The notes under the pieces are model-generated. The model saw only the letters and a program-made list of their open reading frames with translations. It ran no database searches and had not been told where the DNA came from. A program made the position numbers and the translations under genes. A DNA stretch of 64,000 bases from Algoriphagus yeomjeoni (GTDB lineage: Bacteria; Bacteroidota; Bacteroidia; Cytophagales; Cyclobacteriaceae): NCBI RefSeq assembly GCF_003259505.1, contig NZ_QLLK01000013.1, positions 20,757 through 84,756 of the forward strand, given 5' to 3'. This document shows positions 34,808 to 44,247 of this stretch, in pieces. Each line of letters begins with the position of its first letter. The first letter of the stretch is position 1.

Positions 34808-36112
34808 ATGAATTTAAATATTTCAATAATCACCAAATCCTTTATCTCTCTATTGGTACTAATAGGGGTGGTATTATTTCTTGCCACAGCCTTCAATTCT
34901 TTTTATTGGATGGATGATTTTTGGTTACGAGATGAAATTTTGAATAACGGGCTATTTCATGTTCAATGGAATTTTTATTGGAATTGGGATGGAAGAGCAA
35001 TTTCACCTTTGTATACGGATCGGCTCTTGATTTTGTGGATTATTGATTATCCATTTGCATGGTTGGCTACAATTGGATCTATGACTTTTCTTTTCGGCAC
35101 GGCATATTTGCTTTTAAAAATTCTGGTTTTAGATAAGTGGAATACGATTACCATATTTCAAAAATTGATTTTTACTTTTCTTACGATGTTCGTGCTGATT
35201 TTGGTTTTTCGACCTCACCTTAGCCGCACAATATATTGGGCTACTGGGTCTTTATATAGTCATGCTAATTTCTTCTCCATCTATTTGTTGTATAGATTGT
35301 TCAAAACCCCGAACTCTAGTTGGAATTTTCTATGGATTTTTATAGCTATTAGTTCCGGTCCGAATAATGGGATTATGCTATTAGCTTTTCTTTTTCTTGG
35401 GTTTTTTTTGAAAACCTTTAAAATTGAATCCAAATATTTTTGGTTGTATTTAGGGTTTGGATTAATCACCCTAGCACTTGTGATCATTGCACCCGGTAAT
35501 TTTACAAGGGCAAATGGACAGCTAGATTTCTCCATCAGTTCGATGATTGCCGGAGGAATTGCTATCCTGAAGGAATATTCTGGAATGTCGCTTTGGCTTT
35601 TGCCAGGATCAATTCTGATGGCATTAGTGTTAAAACCATTTATTCCAAAGAGTTCTCTATACCTGCCAGTATTATTCGGTATTTGTGCAGTATGCTCGAT
35701 ACTTCCTTTTCTCCCTATGCCAAATGCTGCAAGTAAGCATACTGTTATTTTCTTTCAAACTTTCTTATTGATCGCTGGAGTACAGTTTTGGGCGATACTG
35801 CTAGACTATCTTAGGGTTCACCGAATGCAAGGCCTTGCTAATACTGTCTTGACAGTCTTCCTGCTTTTTTTTGGCATGGAGATTTACAAACAGTGGACCA
35901 TCGGAAGAATTGTCAAAGCGCAAATGGATGAACGATTTGAAATTTTAGAATCAAACAGAGGTTCAGATAAAGAATTGATTTTAGCTCCAATTCCACTTTC
36001 GGATGATAATTGGACCAGTCGTTTTTCAGATATCGATCCGAACTTTGAATCAAATATTTACTTTGAAAAATACTTTCAAATCAAAAAAGTTAAAATTTCC
36101 GAGTCCAAATGA
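34808..36112 (+). CDS. Polytopic membrane protein (DUF6056-like layout)
   Basis: The 434-residue protein has about eleven spans. After the first one comes FYWMDDFWLRDEI (about 35-47), an Asp-Asp motif in the loop position used by GT-C enzymes. RPHLSRTIYWATGSLYSH (about 138-155) follows, a pattern I associate with DUF6056-like membrane proteins, some of them encoded in glycan loci. It may be a lipid-linked-sugar-dependent transferase. The ATG at 34808 is clear. Confidence 0.6.
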   Translation: MNLNISIITKSFISLLVLIGVVLFLATAFNSFYWMDDFWLRDEILNNGLFHVQWNFYWNWDGRAISPLYTDRLLILWIIDYPFAWLATIGSMTFLFGTAYLLLKILVLDKWNTITIFQKLIFTFLTMFVLILVFRPHLSRTIYWATGSLYSHANFFSIYLLYRLFKTPNSSWNFLWIFIAISSGPNNGIMLLAFLFLGFFLKTFKIESKYFWLYLGFGLITLALVIIAPGNFTRANGQLDFSISSMIAGGIAILKEYSGMSLWLLPGSILMALVLKPFIPKSSLYLPVLFGICAVCSILPFLPMPNAASKHTVIFFQTFLLIAGVQFWAILLDYLRVHRMQGLANTVLTVFLLFFGMEIYKQWTIGRIVKAQMDERFEILESNRGSDKELILAPIPLSDDNWTSRFSDIDPNFESNIYFEKYFQIKKVKISESK

Positions 36113-36151
36113 TAATTCTAAAAGGAATTTGTGAGATCATGAATTAAATAT

Positions 36152-36853
36152 ATGTCTCTACGCAAAAGCAATCCATTTTCTATTTTGCATATTCTAAAAA
36201 AATCAATCGTTAGTTTTAAGCTCTTTCTTTTTAGAAACGATCTTAAATATGCAGCCCAAGTATTTCACTCTGACAAATTTCACGTTCATAATTATATCCC
36301 ATATTATGTTCATTTTTTTAGCTCACTTCGAAAGAAAAAGAATCGAATTTTAGAAATTGGAATTGGTGGGTATGATGATCCGAAGCTAGGCGGTGCATCC
36401 TTACGATTGTGGAAGAACTATTTTAGCAACTCTCAAATTTTCGGAATTGATCTTTATGATAAAAGTCAATTAAACCAACATCGTATCAAAACATTTAAAG
36501 GCAGTCAAATTGACTCTGGTTTTCTAAATCAAGTTGTTTCCGAAGTAGAAACCTTTGATATTATCATAGATGATGGGAGCCATATCAGTTCCCATGTGAT
36601 TTTCACTTTTGAATACCTCTTTCCTTTCCTTACCCCTGGTGGGTTTTATGTGATAGAAGACCTACAGACCTCCTATTGGGAGGAATATAATGGTGGATTT
36701 CAAAAGGAAGGAAGTTCAATTGAATATTTCAAAGGATTAATGGACTCGATTAATTCAATCTATATTCGCGATAAAGAGGTGAATTTTAAATTTGAGAATG
36801 AAATTGAGTTCTTTTTCATGCGCCACAATATTTTATTTATAAAGAAGAAATGA
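36152..36853 (+). CDS. SAM-dependent methyltransferase (macrolide-sugar MT-like)
   Basis: The 233-residue protein has SDKFHVHNYIPYYVHFF before the SAM fold, then motif I RILEIGIGGYDDPKLGGASLRLW (pieces, about 63-85), FGIDLYDKSQL, a metal-ligand type IIIDDGSHISSHVIFTFEYLFP (pieces, about 131-152) and FYVIEDLQTSYW. The paired Asp residues and HxxSH segment recall metal-dependent sugar O-methyltransferases of the MycE/TylF type. It probably methylates a sugar hydroxyl. It is followed after 1 nt by a GT14 gene. Confidence 0.8.
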   Translation: MSLRKSNPFSILHILKKSIVSFKLFLFRNDLKYAAQVFHSDKFHVHNYIPYYVHFFSSLRKKKNRILEIGIGGYDDPKLGGASLRLWKNYFSNSQIFGIDLYDKSQLNQHRIKTFKGSQIDSGFLNQVVSEVETFDIIIDDGSHISSHVIFTFEYLFPFLTPGGFYVIEDLQTSYWEEYNGGFQKEGSSIEYFKGLMDSINSIYIRDKEVNFKFENEIEFFFMRHNILFIKKK

Positions 36854-36854
36854 G

Positions 36855-37685
36855 TTGAAAATAGCATTTATAATCCTTGCCTATAAATTTCCCAAACAGC
36901 TAGACTTTCTATTGTCGAGATTGAATTCCGAAAATCATTTCTTTTTCATTCATATTGATTTAAGGTCTGATTTCGCTGATTTCGAAGAAATACTAGCGAA
37001 ATACCAAAGTTCAGTTTACCTATTGCCTCGAACCAAGTCTTATTGGGGAAGCTATAATTGTGTGGAAGTTGTGAGGAGGGGATTAGAAGTAGCATTTAAT
37101 CACAGAATTCAGTTTGATTTCTTTATTCATCTTTCGGGGCAGGATTTACCACTTAAATCCAATCATTTTATTGATTTGTTTTTTGAAGAAAATAAGCATA
37201 AAAGTTTTATCAACTTAGTCAATTCAAGTTCTGATAAGATTAGTAAAAGGTTAGAAAAATGTAAATTTTTTATAGCTGATGTTAGATACACACTTAGAAA
37301 TCCGCATCCACATTTTCTTTTGGGATACTTGGGCCTAATTTGGAAATATCTAATTCGATATTTTGATAGCCGTGTCAATTACTTTGAAAGTGAATTTTAC
37401 TTTTCTTTAAATAGAGATTTCGTGGGTTTGCTTTTGAATCAATTTCAAAAAGAGAAGCTTCTCACTTTTCGGCTTCAATTTTCTGAGATTCCAGAAGAGA
37501 TTGTTTTGGCTACATTAATTGGGAAGATTCCTGATTATGATGTATTAATCCATCAGGAGGAATTTCGACTATTTTCGTGGACTGATGAATCTAAATCACC
37601 AAAGGAGTTGGATCAAAATGATTATTTTGAGTTACTAGATTCCAAATTCCTATTTGGTAGAAAATTTAATATTTTCAATGGTTGA
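36855..37685 (+). CDS. GT14 (core-2/I-branching type) beta-glycosyltransferase
   Basis: The 276-residue protein starts with FIILAYKFPKQLDFLLSRL. It continues with the family features FFIHIDLRSDF (about 31-41), SYWGSYNCVEVVRRGLEVA (about 61-79) and FFIHLSGQDLPLKS (about 91-104), and a late YxSRVNYFESEFYFSL region containing the acceptor-side acidic residues. This is the GT14 / DUF5927-like family, which adds beta-linked GlcNAc or xylose. The TTG start lies just after the upstream stop. The stop overlaps the next start by 8 nt. Confidence 0.82.
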   Translation: MKIAFIILAYKFPKQLDFLLSRLNSENHFFFIHIDLRSDFADFEEILAKYQSSVYLLPRTKSYWGSYNCVEVVRRGLEVAFNHRIQFDFFIHLSGQDLPLKSNHFIDLFFEENKHKSFINLVNSSSDKISKRLEKCKFFIADVRYTLRNPHPHFLLGYLGLIWKYLIRYFDSRVNYFESEFYFSLNRDFVGLLLNQFQKEKLLTFRLQFSEIPEEIVLATLIGKIPDYDVLIHQEEFRLFSWTDESKSPKELDQNDYFELLDSKFLFGRKFNIFNG

Positions 37686-38700
37686 TTTACAAATAAACTA
37701 TATTCATCATCAGCAGCTTTCTAGCTTTTATGTTGGTGTCGAATTGCTTCGTCAAGCAGGAAAAATTAAAGTTGATTTCAAATTTGATGCAGGTTCTAAT
37801 TCTTTGCCTTTGCTTTATGGTCACTTAAATGGGAAATCTTTCTGTATTGATTGCTTGGATGGCCTCAATTGGATATTAGGATCGAAAGAGGATAACTTGG
37901 GATATTTTAAGTCCCAGATTAATGCTGATTTTATTTTTAAACGAAGCTTTTCCCCTGACCTCATATCACTTAAGCCAAATTCACATGTTAGACCATTTGG
38001 TTTTAATCATGCTTTGGGACTTACCTTTTTTCCAAAGATTTATCAATTCAGTCAGTTTTTAAAAAATCCATATTGGAGTTCCCGTTATTACCGCTTGTTA
38101 GCTGGGTATTTTGATTACCGTACATTTGAAGTAGAGCCAATTTTACCAAAAAATATTAAAATATTTTTTCAGGTTCGGCTTTGGGATCCTGATGAGGCAA
38201 AAGACTTACTGAATGCTGATATGCGTACCCAAATCAATAATTTTCGTGTAAACTGTGTAAGAGCATTAAAAATGTATTTCCCGAATTTTTTCTTGGGTGG
38301 CGTTGCAGATTCTTTCTACGCGCGTCAAATTTGTCCTGATTTGATATTGGATTCGGATCACACTCGACGAGAGTATTATTTTTCTCTTCTCCGGCAATCT
38401 TCAATAGGGATTGCAACTACTGGATTACATAATTCAATTGGATGGAAAATGGGTGAATATATCGCAGCGTCTCGCGCAATTATTTCAGAACCATTGTATT
38501 ATCATGTACCTGGTGATTTTGAAACAGGTAAGAATTTTCTAGGATTCACAAGTGTTGATGAGCTAATAATGCAGGTAGATAAATTGTTGACGAAACCTAC
38601 GGTTATTCAAGAAATGATGAATGAAAACTTTAAATATTACAACCAATATCTTCGTCCTGATCAATTGGTTTGGAATATCATTAAACAAATTCAAGAATGA
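37678..38700 (+). CDS. Putative glycosyltransferase, GT-B-like
   Basis: From the ATG at 37678 the product has 340 residues. An early Rossmann-like half (VGVELLRQAGKIKVDF) is followed by a C-terminal half with IKIFFQVRLWDPDEAKD. Near the end, IATTGLHNSIGWKMGEYIAASRAIISEPLYY resembles the nucleotide-sugar-binding helix and loop of GT-B enzymes (Gly-rich then Glu). No exact family comes to mind. The frame is open to a TTG at 37654, which would deepen the overlap with the GT14 gene. It ends in an ATGA overlap with the ABC ATPase gene. Confidence 0.65.
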   Translation: MVDLQINYIHHQQLSSFYVGVELLRQAGKIKVDFKFDAGSNSLPLLYGHLNGKSFCIDCLDGLNWILGSKEDNLGYFKSQINADFIFKRSFSPDLISLKPNSHVRPFGFNHALGLTFFPKIYQFSQFLKNPYWSSRYYRLLAGYFDYRTFEVEPILPKNIKIFFQVRLWDPDEAKDLLNADMRTQINNFRVNCVRALKMYFPNFFLGGVADSFYARQICPDLILDSDHTRREYYFSLLRQSSIGIATTGLHNSIGWKMGEYIAASRAIISEPLYYHVPGDFETGKNFLGFTSVDELIMQVDKLLTKPTVIQEMMNENFKYYNQYLRPDQLVWNIIKQIQE

Positions 38701-39947
38701 GTTCGGTAATTCAGGTTAATAATTTATCCAAAAGATACCGTTTAGGACTAAAGGAGAAAGAAGCTGAAACCCTGATTAGTCAAATCGGTTCGGCTATACT
38801 CTCTCCTTTTCAGAACTTTAAAAAACTACGCGAACTAAGTCGTTTCGGAGAAGAAAATGAATCTGTTTTTTGGGCTTTGAAAGACATTGATTTTGAGGTA
38901 AATGAAGGGGAGGTGTTAGGGATAATAGGAAAGAATGGAGCAGGAAAATCTACTTTGCTCAAAATTCTTTCTCAGATTACAGAACCAACCTCAGGTAAAA
39001 TTGAAATAAGAGGTCGTGTTGCCTCCCTTTTGGAAGTAGGCACAGGCTTTCATCCAGAGCTTAGTGGACGCGATAATATCTACATGAATGGGACTATCCT
39101 AGGGATGACCAGAAAAGAAATCGATAAAAAGCTGGATGAGATAATTGATTTCTCTGGAATAGAGAAGTTTATAGATACTCCAGTAAAATTTTATTCCTCT
39201 GGTATGAAAGTTCGATTGGGGTTTTCTGTGGCAGCTCATCTGGATCCAGAAATCCTAATTATCGACGAGGTCTTAGCTGTGGGCGATTTTGAGTTTCAGG
39301 CTAAATGTTTAGGTAAGATGGAAGAAGTGAGTAAACATGGTCGGACGGTATTATTTGTAAGTCATAATCTGGGAGCTGTCTCGAGCTTATGCACTAGGGC
39401 TATTTTACTTGAAAATGGTAAGGTTTCTGAAGTAGGGGATGTTAATAAAGTTTTAAATGTTTATCAAAAGAAAGTTGAAAAATATACAAGTATTTCTTTT
39501 TTGACTTTTAATGGGACTGCTCAGAATTCATTAATATTCTCATCTGTTCATTTAAATGACAAGGACCCATTTCAGTCTTTTATTTTAGTGTCACCAGACG
39601 ATGTTTTAAAAATTGAAATTAAGTCAAAAACAAATGTTGCTGACAATATCAAAGTAACGATTGCTCTTTTTAAAGATGGAGTTCGAATTTTTAGTGTTTT
39701 CGACCAATCAAATAGAAAGTTTGAAGCCGGAAGGTTTTTGTCTGAATTCGAAATACCTTCTAATTTCTTAAGGCCTGGAGTTTATACTGTTGGATTAGGG
39801 GGAGATTATCAAAGCGGTGAATGGATGTGGTGTGATCAGGCATTTTCATTTGAAGTTTTGGAAGTGTATTCGAAAAATATTGATAAACCTGCTGTGGGGC
39901 TAATTAATGCAAAACAGTTAATCAAAACATCAAGGGTTACGGAATAA
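38697..39947 (+). CDS. ABC transporter ATP-binding protein, Wzt-like with C-terminal glycan-binding domain
   Basis: The 416-residue protein has Walker A (Gly78-Thr86, GKNGAGKST), the polysaccharide-exporter signature YSSGMKVRLGF, Walker B ILIIDEVLAVGD and the switch His in FVSHN. A beta-rich C-terminal domain (about 250-400) corresponds to the Wzt C-domain, which in studied O-antigen exporters recognises the modified non-reducing end of the glycan. It overlaps the preceding gene by ATGA. Its probable permease is 29 kb upstream (8512), an unusual separation. A methyltransferase gene follows after 3 nt, which fits a cap-and-export arrangement. Confidence 0.92.
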   Translation: MSSVIQVNNLSKRYRLGLKEKEAETLISQIGSAILSPFQNFKKLRELSRFGEENESVFWALKDIDFEVNEGEVLGIIGKNGAGKSTLLKILSQITEPTSGKIEIRGRVASLLEVGTGFHPELSGRDNIYMNGTILGMTRKEIDKKLDEIIDFSGIEKFIDTPVKFYSSGMKVRLGFSVAAHLDPEILIIDEVLAVGDFEFQAKCLGKMEEVSKHGRTVLFVSHNLGAVSSLCTRAILLENGKVSEVGDVNKVLNVYQKKVEKYTSISFLTFNGTAQNSLIFSSVHLNDKDPFQSFILVSPDDVLKIEIKSKTNVADNIKVTIALFKDGVRIFSVFDQSNRKFEAGRFLSEFEIPSNFLRPGVYTVGLGGDYQSGEWMWCDQAFSFEVLEVYSKNIDKPAVGLINAKQLIKTSRVTE

Positions 39948-39950
39948 ATA

Positions 39951-40754
39951 ATGAAAGAAAGAATTTGGAGTTTTTTAGCATGGCATAGAATAAAGCCATT
40001 AATGAATAAATTTGGATATCTCTCTTACTTACATAGCCTAGCAATTAAAAAGGAAAAGGCGAGGATCCTTCGAACTTACATTTCGACTAACCAAGTGATG
40101 TCAGGGCCTTTTTCTGGTTTAAAATATCCATCCTACGTAACTAATGGAAGTGCTCTTCTGCCCAAATTAGTCGGATCATACGAAGCTGAATTGCACCAAG
40201 AGATTTCAGAATTGCTTAGAAATAATTATTCAGAAATAATTGATGTTGGTTGTGCCGAGGGATATTATGCCATTGGTTTAGCACTCATTATTCCTGACGT
40301 AAAGGTGTATGCTTTTGATATTAATCCTCAAGCACAAATTCTTTGTGAAAAAATGGCAATTGAGAACAATGTTGATTCAAGAGTTTATTTACATGGAAGT
40401 TGCAAGGAAACAGATTTAAAAAAAATTCCTGTAAGAAAGAAAGCACTGATTGTGTCCGACTGTGAGGGTTTTGAATTGAAACTTTTTACTCAAGCAATCA
40501 TAGCAGACCTTTCTGAATGCGATTTCCTAATCGAAACTCATGATTGTTATGATTCAAGAATTTCCAAAACATTAAAGGATAGGTTTCAATTTACTCATGA
40601 CCTTACCTCTATTTATAGCATAAGCGACTTGGCAAAAACAGAGAGCTATCTTTTTCATAAAAAAGCTGGAATTCCTAGAAAATATCTATTCAATCTTTAT
40701 TCTGAAGAACGAATAGGCGTCTCAGAATGGATTATTTGTCGATCTAAAAATTGA
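39951..40754 (+). CDS. SAM-dependent methyltransferase
   Basis: The 267-residue protein has an N-terminal helical part, then motif I EIIDVGCAEGYYAIGLA (about 95-111), VYAFDINPQAQILCEKMA, and a later strand LIVSDCEGFELKLF (about 163-176) with an Asp-Cys-Glu-Gly variant of the FkbM Asp-Ile-Glu-Gly motif. It sits directly after the Wzt-like ATPase gene. In O8/O9-type systems the terminal methyl or phosphomethyl cap is what Wzt reads, so this is a good candidate for the capping enzyme (inference). It overlaps the next gene by 4 nt. Confidence 0.78.
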   Translation: MKERIWSFLAWHRIKPLMNKFGYLSYLHSLAIKKEKARILRTYISTNQVMSGPFSGLKYPSYVTNGSALLPKLVGSYEAELHQEISELLRNNYSEIIDVGCAEGYYAIGLALIIPDVKVYAFDINPQAQILCEKMAIENNVDSRVYLHGSCKETDLKKIPVRKKALIVSDCEGFELKLFTQAIIADLSECDFLIETHDCYDSRISKTLKDRFQFTHDLTSIYSISDLAKTESYLFHKKAGIPRKYLFNLYSEERIGVSEWIICRSKN

Positions 40755-41527
40755 AAACAAATATCCCACAAATCATCCATCATTGCTGGTTTGGTAATAA
40801 TCCAATAGGTGAGTTTGAAAGATCTTGCATTGATAGTTGGAGTAAGGCTCTACCCAATATTTTAATCAAACTCTGGTCTCAGGATTCTTTGAATATAAAT
40901 CAATATCCATTTGCCAAACAAGCGCTCGAAAATGGAAAATATGCATTTGTTTCTGATGTGATACGGCTTCATGTGCTTTACGAACACGGAGGTATTTATT
41001 TGGATACTGATATTTTGATTTTAAAGGATTTCTCTGAGTTATTAAAACAAGATTTTTTTGTAGGAGAATATAGTCACGGGAGATTGAACGCAGCAGTGAT
41101 CGGTGCCAAAGCCAAACACCCTTTGATAGGTAAAATGCTTGATTATTACCGTACTCTCGATTTTGACGTGTTTAAACCACTCACTATACCAGAGGTATTT
41201 GATATGTTTGTTTGGGATTATCCACAAGAGGGAATTATCATCTACCCGCCCGAATATTTTTACCCATTGCCTATGGAGCAGAAGGAGGATGATTACACTC
41301 AGTTTTTGACAAATAATAGCTATTGTGTCCACCTTTGGAATCATAGTTGGAAAGATGAATTTGTGCTCATGAAAGCCAATCAGTTCTTGCAAAGCTTGAG
41401 TTTGGCAGGTCGAAATATTTATAGATATCCGAAAACTTATAGAAACCGATCATATCTTCTTAGATACTTTAAAGCATTCAAAGCGCACAGTAAGCGCTAT
41501 CTCCATCAGTTGATTTTTCCTTCATGA
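40751..41527 (+). CDS. GT32 glycosyltransferase (OCH1/capsular polysaccharide type)
   Basis: The 258-residue product opens with IPQIIHHCWFGNNPIGEF (about 4-21), then SDVIRLHVLYEHGGIYLDTDILIL in pieces (about 67-90), holding the DxD metal site typical of GT32. A VHLWNHSW segment near residue 195 completes the family pattern. It transfers a hexose, often galactose or mannose, to the growing glycan in the cytoplasm. The TTG start overlaps the previous stop, and its own stop overlaps the next ATG (ATGA). Confidence 0.87.
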   Translation: MKTNIPQIIHHCWFGNNPIGEFERSCIDSWSKALPNILIKLWSQDSLNINQYPFAKQALENGKYAFVSDVIRLHVLYEHGGIYLDTDILILKDFSELLKQDFFVGEYSHGRLNAAVIGAKAKHPLIGKMLDYYRTLDFDVFKPLTIPEVFDMFVWDYPQEGIIIYPPEYFYPLPMEQKEDDYTQFLTNNSYCVHLWNHSWKDEFVLMKANQFLQSLSLAGRNIYRYPKTYRNRSYLLRYFKAFKAHSKRYLHQLIFPS

Positions 41528-42345
41528 AAAAAATTAATCAAGTAATTCGTGCATTTGGGGTTATTGGAGCTTTTTGGTTGATTCTTTACAAGTTTCTTTA
41601 TCCAAAGCTTCAGGCATTCAAATCTTCTCTTGAACTATTAGAATGGGGAGTAAAACATGAAGCCATTTTGAAACGGAAAAATAACCTGATCCATTTACAG
41701 GGGCTTCCAAATTTTCCTAAATCTAGCATGTGGTTTAGACCTTTTACAAGCGATTCATTGGTTGTTCGCCAACATTATTTTTCCTATGAGCTACAGCCTG
41801 TTGTGGAATACTTCAAGCAAATCAAAAAAGAACCTCAGCTAATGATCGATGCTGGAGGTAATATTGGAGTAGCAACTCGATATATGCAAGAGTATTTTCC
41901 TGCTTTAAAGGCATTAGTGCTGGAGGCCGCAGGAAGTAATTGTAATGTTGCTAAAATTAATTTAGATCCCTTAAGGTCGATTCTTTGGGAGAAGGCACTG
42001 TGGTGGAGGTCGGAAGAGTTGAATTTCAATAATAACGATTCAGCCTGGGCAATTCGGGTATCCGATAAGCCAGGTAATGGAAATGGTAAAGTGTCAGGAA
42101 TCAGTCTCTCACAGATATTAGCAATGGAAGAATATGCAGAAGCTGATTTTATCAAGATAGATATTGAGGGAGCGGAAGAGCAAGTTTTCGAGCTTGATAA
42201 GAAATTACCAGAGTTTCTAGAAAAGGTAGCATGTATCACTGTTGAGCCTCATTCAGAGTATGGTAGAGAACTTTTGGAAAGAAAGTTGAAGGACTGGGGT
42301 TATCAGATTGAGTATCATGGTGAATTGATTTTTGGATTTAGGTAA
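41524..42345 (+). CDS. FkbM-family methyltransferase
   Basis: The 273-residue protein has motif I LMIDAGGNIGVATRYMQEYFP in pieces (about 101-121), ALVLEAAGSNCNVAKINL and the FkbM core ADFIKIDIEGAEEQVFELD (about 215-233). A basic amphipathic N-terminus could associate with the membrane. It is translationally coupled to the GT32 gene. It probably O-methylates a sugar of the polymer. Confidence 0.87.
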   Translation: MKKINQVIRAFGVIGAFWLILYKFLYPKLQAFKSSLELLEWGVKHEAILKRKNNLIHLQGLPNFPKSSMWFRPFTSDSLVVRQHYFSYELQPVVEYFKQIKKEPQLMIDAGGNIGVATRYMQEYFPALKALVLEAAGSNCNVAKINLDPLRSILWEKALWWRSEELNFNNNDSAWAIRVSDKPGNGNGKVSGISLSQILAMEEYAEADFIKIDIEGAEEQVFELDKKLPEFLEKVACITVEPHSEYGRELLERKLKDWGYQIEYHGELIFGFR

Positions 42346-42346
42346 T

Positions 42347-43339
42347 TTGGTAGTGGTCAGTGTCGTTTTACCTGTCTATAATGGGGCAAGCTTTATATCT
42401 GAAGCTATTAATAGTATTCTTAATCAAACTTTCAAAGATTTTGAATTATTGATTATCAATGATGGCTGTACTGATGAATCAGAGAAGGTTATTAAAGACT
42501 TTAATGACCCCCGAATCAGATATTTTTCGTTCAAAAAAAATCGCGGTTTAGTTGCCTCTTTGAATTTTGGACTTGAAACAGCTCAAGGGAAATACATAGC
42601 TCGAATAGATGCAGATGATATTTCTGCCCATAATAGAATTGAAGAACAAGTACGGTTTTTAGAAAACTTTCCAGAGTATGTATTCTTAGGGAGTTCAGTG
42701 GAATTGATTCCTTCTGGCCAAATGAAACATCCCCCATTAATTGATCAAGAAATAGCGATCGGGTTAGTTTTCAATAATGTGTTTTTTCATAGTACCATTA
42801 TGTTTCGATCTGAATTGGTGAACAATCATGGATTGAGGTACAAGGATGACTATTTGGGTTGCGAAGATTATCAGCTATGGACAGAAGTAATCCGTTTTGG
42901 GAAAGCAAGAAATTTGGTGATACCAGGTATGAAGTATCGAATACATTCAAATCAAGTTAGTAAGAACAAACCCGATAGCCTTAAAGATAGATTGAATCAA
43001 ATAAGAGAAAGTTATTTAATCAATTTAGGAATTGGCTGGAATGAGAAGGAATTCACTGCTTTCAACCATTTTTGCAATTCCGAACAAATGGTAAAAAATG
43101 AAATTTACATCCTGATCAATTGTCTGTCGGATTTGAATCAAAAGTTCTCTAAGAAATATGCGGAAAATTCTGGGCAAATCCTGGAAGGGATTTTCACTTT
43201 TCTGTTAATGAAATTACCGCAGAAGAAATTTATGATGAGCATTGTTTATAATACCTTTTTAAATCAAATGGGGATTAAAAATTCTCGCATGAGACTAAAG
43301 CTAATCAAACAGGATGTGAAATATTTATTGAATAAGTGA
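42347..43339 (+). CDS. GT2 glycosyltransferase
   Basis: From TTG 42347 the product has 330 residues. The GT-A fold is evident: VVSVVLPVYNGASFI, LLIINDGCTDES, NRGLVASLNFGLETAQGKYIARIDADDIS (pieces) with the DADD metal site, and GCEDYQLWTEVIRFGK as the acceptor-side ED motif. There are no membrane spans, so it is cytoplasmic. The frame is open five codons further to TTG 42332 and also holds a GTG at 42353. I chose 42347 because it lies one base past the upstream stop. It overlaps the following GT2 gene by 4 nt. Confidence 0.85.
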   Translation: MVVVSVVLPVYNGASFISEAINSILNQTFKDFELLIINDGCTDESEKVIKDFNDPRIRYFSFKKNRGLVASLNFGLETAQGKYIARIDADDISAHNRIEEQVRFLENFPEYVFLGSSVELIPSGQMKHPPLIDQEIAIGLVFNNVFFHSTIMFRSELVNNHGLRYKDDYLGCEDYQLWTEVIRFGKARNLVIPGMKYRIHSNQVSKNKPDSLKDRLNQIRESYLINLGIGWNEKEFTAFNHFCNSEQMVKNEIYILINCLSDLNQKFSKKYAENSGQILEGIFTFLLMKLPQKKFMMSIVYNTFLNQMGIKNSRMRLKLIKQDVKYLLNK

Positions 43340-44247
43340 AAGAGTTAAGCTTCTCTGTAGTGATTTGCACTAAAAATAGATGTTTAATTCTTAGGGAATG
43401 TTTGTCATCTCTTGTTGCCAATAATTTTACTCTCGAATCATTCGAGGTACTGGTTATTGATAATGGATCAATAGATGGAACCAAGGAAGAAGTTTATAGA
43501 TTTCGGGAAAGTTTTGAATTTATTCATTATTATTTTGAGGAGAGAATTGGATTAAGTATTGCCAGAAATACAGGCATAAATAAAGTAAGATCCCCTTGGG
43601 TAGTATTTTTGGATGATGATTCTAAGCCTGCGCCTGATTTTTTGTGGCGTTTTCATGATTCCATTTCGAAATTTAATTTCGACGGAATTGGAGGAGTTTT
43701 TTATCCTTGGTATAGTCAAGGCCCCGTGGCTTGGATTCCTTCTAGTGTTATTCAGTTTCCAGTATTGAGATCTGATAGAGGCCCTCTTTTGAGGGGGACT
43801 TTCGTGGCTGGAGGGATTTCTGCATTTAAAAAAGAATGGCTAGAGCGAGTAGGCCTATTTCCTGAAAATATAGGCATGCGAGGGGACATAGTTGGTTATG
43901 GAGAAGAAAATGAGGTTCAGGAAAGAATTTGGAAGTTAGGAGGGGAGATTTGGTTTGATCCAGATTGGAGGATTGCTCATTATGTTGCTCCTTATAAATA
44001 CGAGATCAAATGGCACGTTAAAAGGCTAATTGGTAAAGGGAGAGATTACCAATCTAGAATTGGTCAATTGACTAACTTTGAAGTCTTTAAGTTGTTTTTA
44101 AATTTGAGCTTTACTGGCGCGTATCACGGTATATTTAATTCCATGAAGTTTATTTTTAAAAAGTCTTATCCTTGGCAAATGTGGTTTTTAGATAGCTTTT
44201 CATTTTCATTAATGGCTTGGGGAAGAATTTTGTCAAATCGCAAATGA
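43336..44247 (+). CDS. GT2 glycosyltransferase
   Basis: The 303-residue product has SVVICTKNRCLILRECLSSL (pieces), LVIDNGSIDGTKEEV, the NTGINKVRSPWVVFLDDDSKPAPDF region (pieces) with the DDD metal site near residue 94, and GEENEVQERIWKLGGEIWFDP as the ED-type catalytic segment. The C-terminus is helical and basic, possibly membrane-associated. The GTG start overlaps the preceding TGA, and its own stop overlaps the next ATG. The donor sugar is unknown. Confidence 0.86.
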   Translation: MKELSFSVVICTKNRCLILRECLSSLVANNFTLESFEVLVIDNGSIDGTKEEVYRFRESFEFIHYYFEERIGLSIARNTGINKVRSPWVVFLDDDSKPAPDFLWRFHDSISKFNFDGIGGVFYPWYSQGPVAWIPSSVIQFPVLRSDRGPLLRGTFVAGGISAFKKEWLERVGLFPENIGMRGDIVGYGEENEVQERIWKLGGEIWFDPDWRIAHYVAPYKYEIKWHVKRLIGKGRDYQSRIGQLTNFEVFKLFLNLSFTGAYHGIFNSMKFIFKKSYPWQMWFLDSFSFSLMAWGRILSNRK

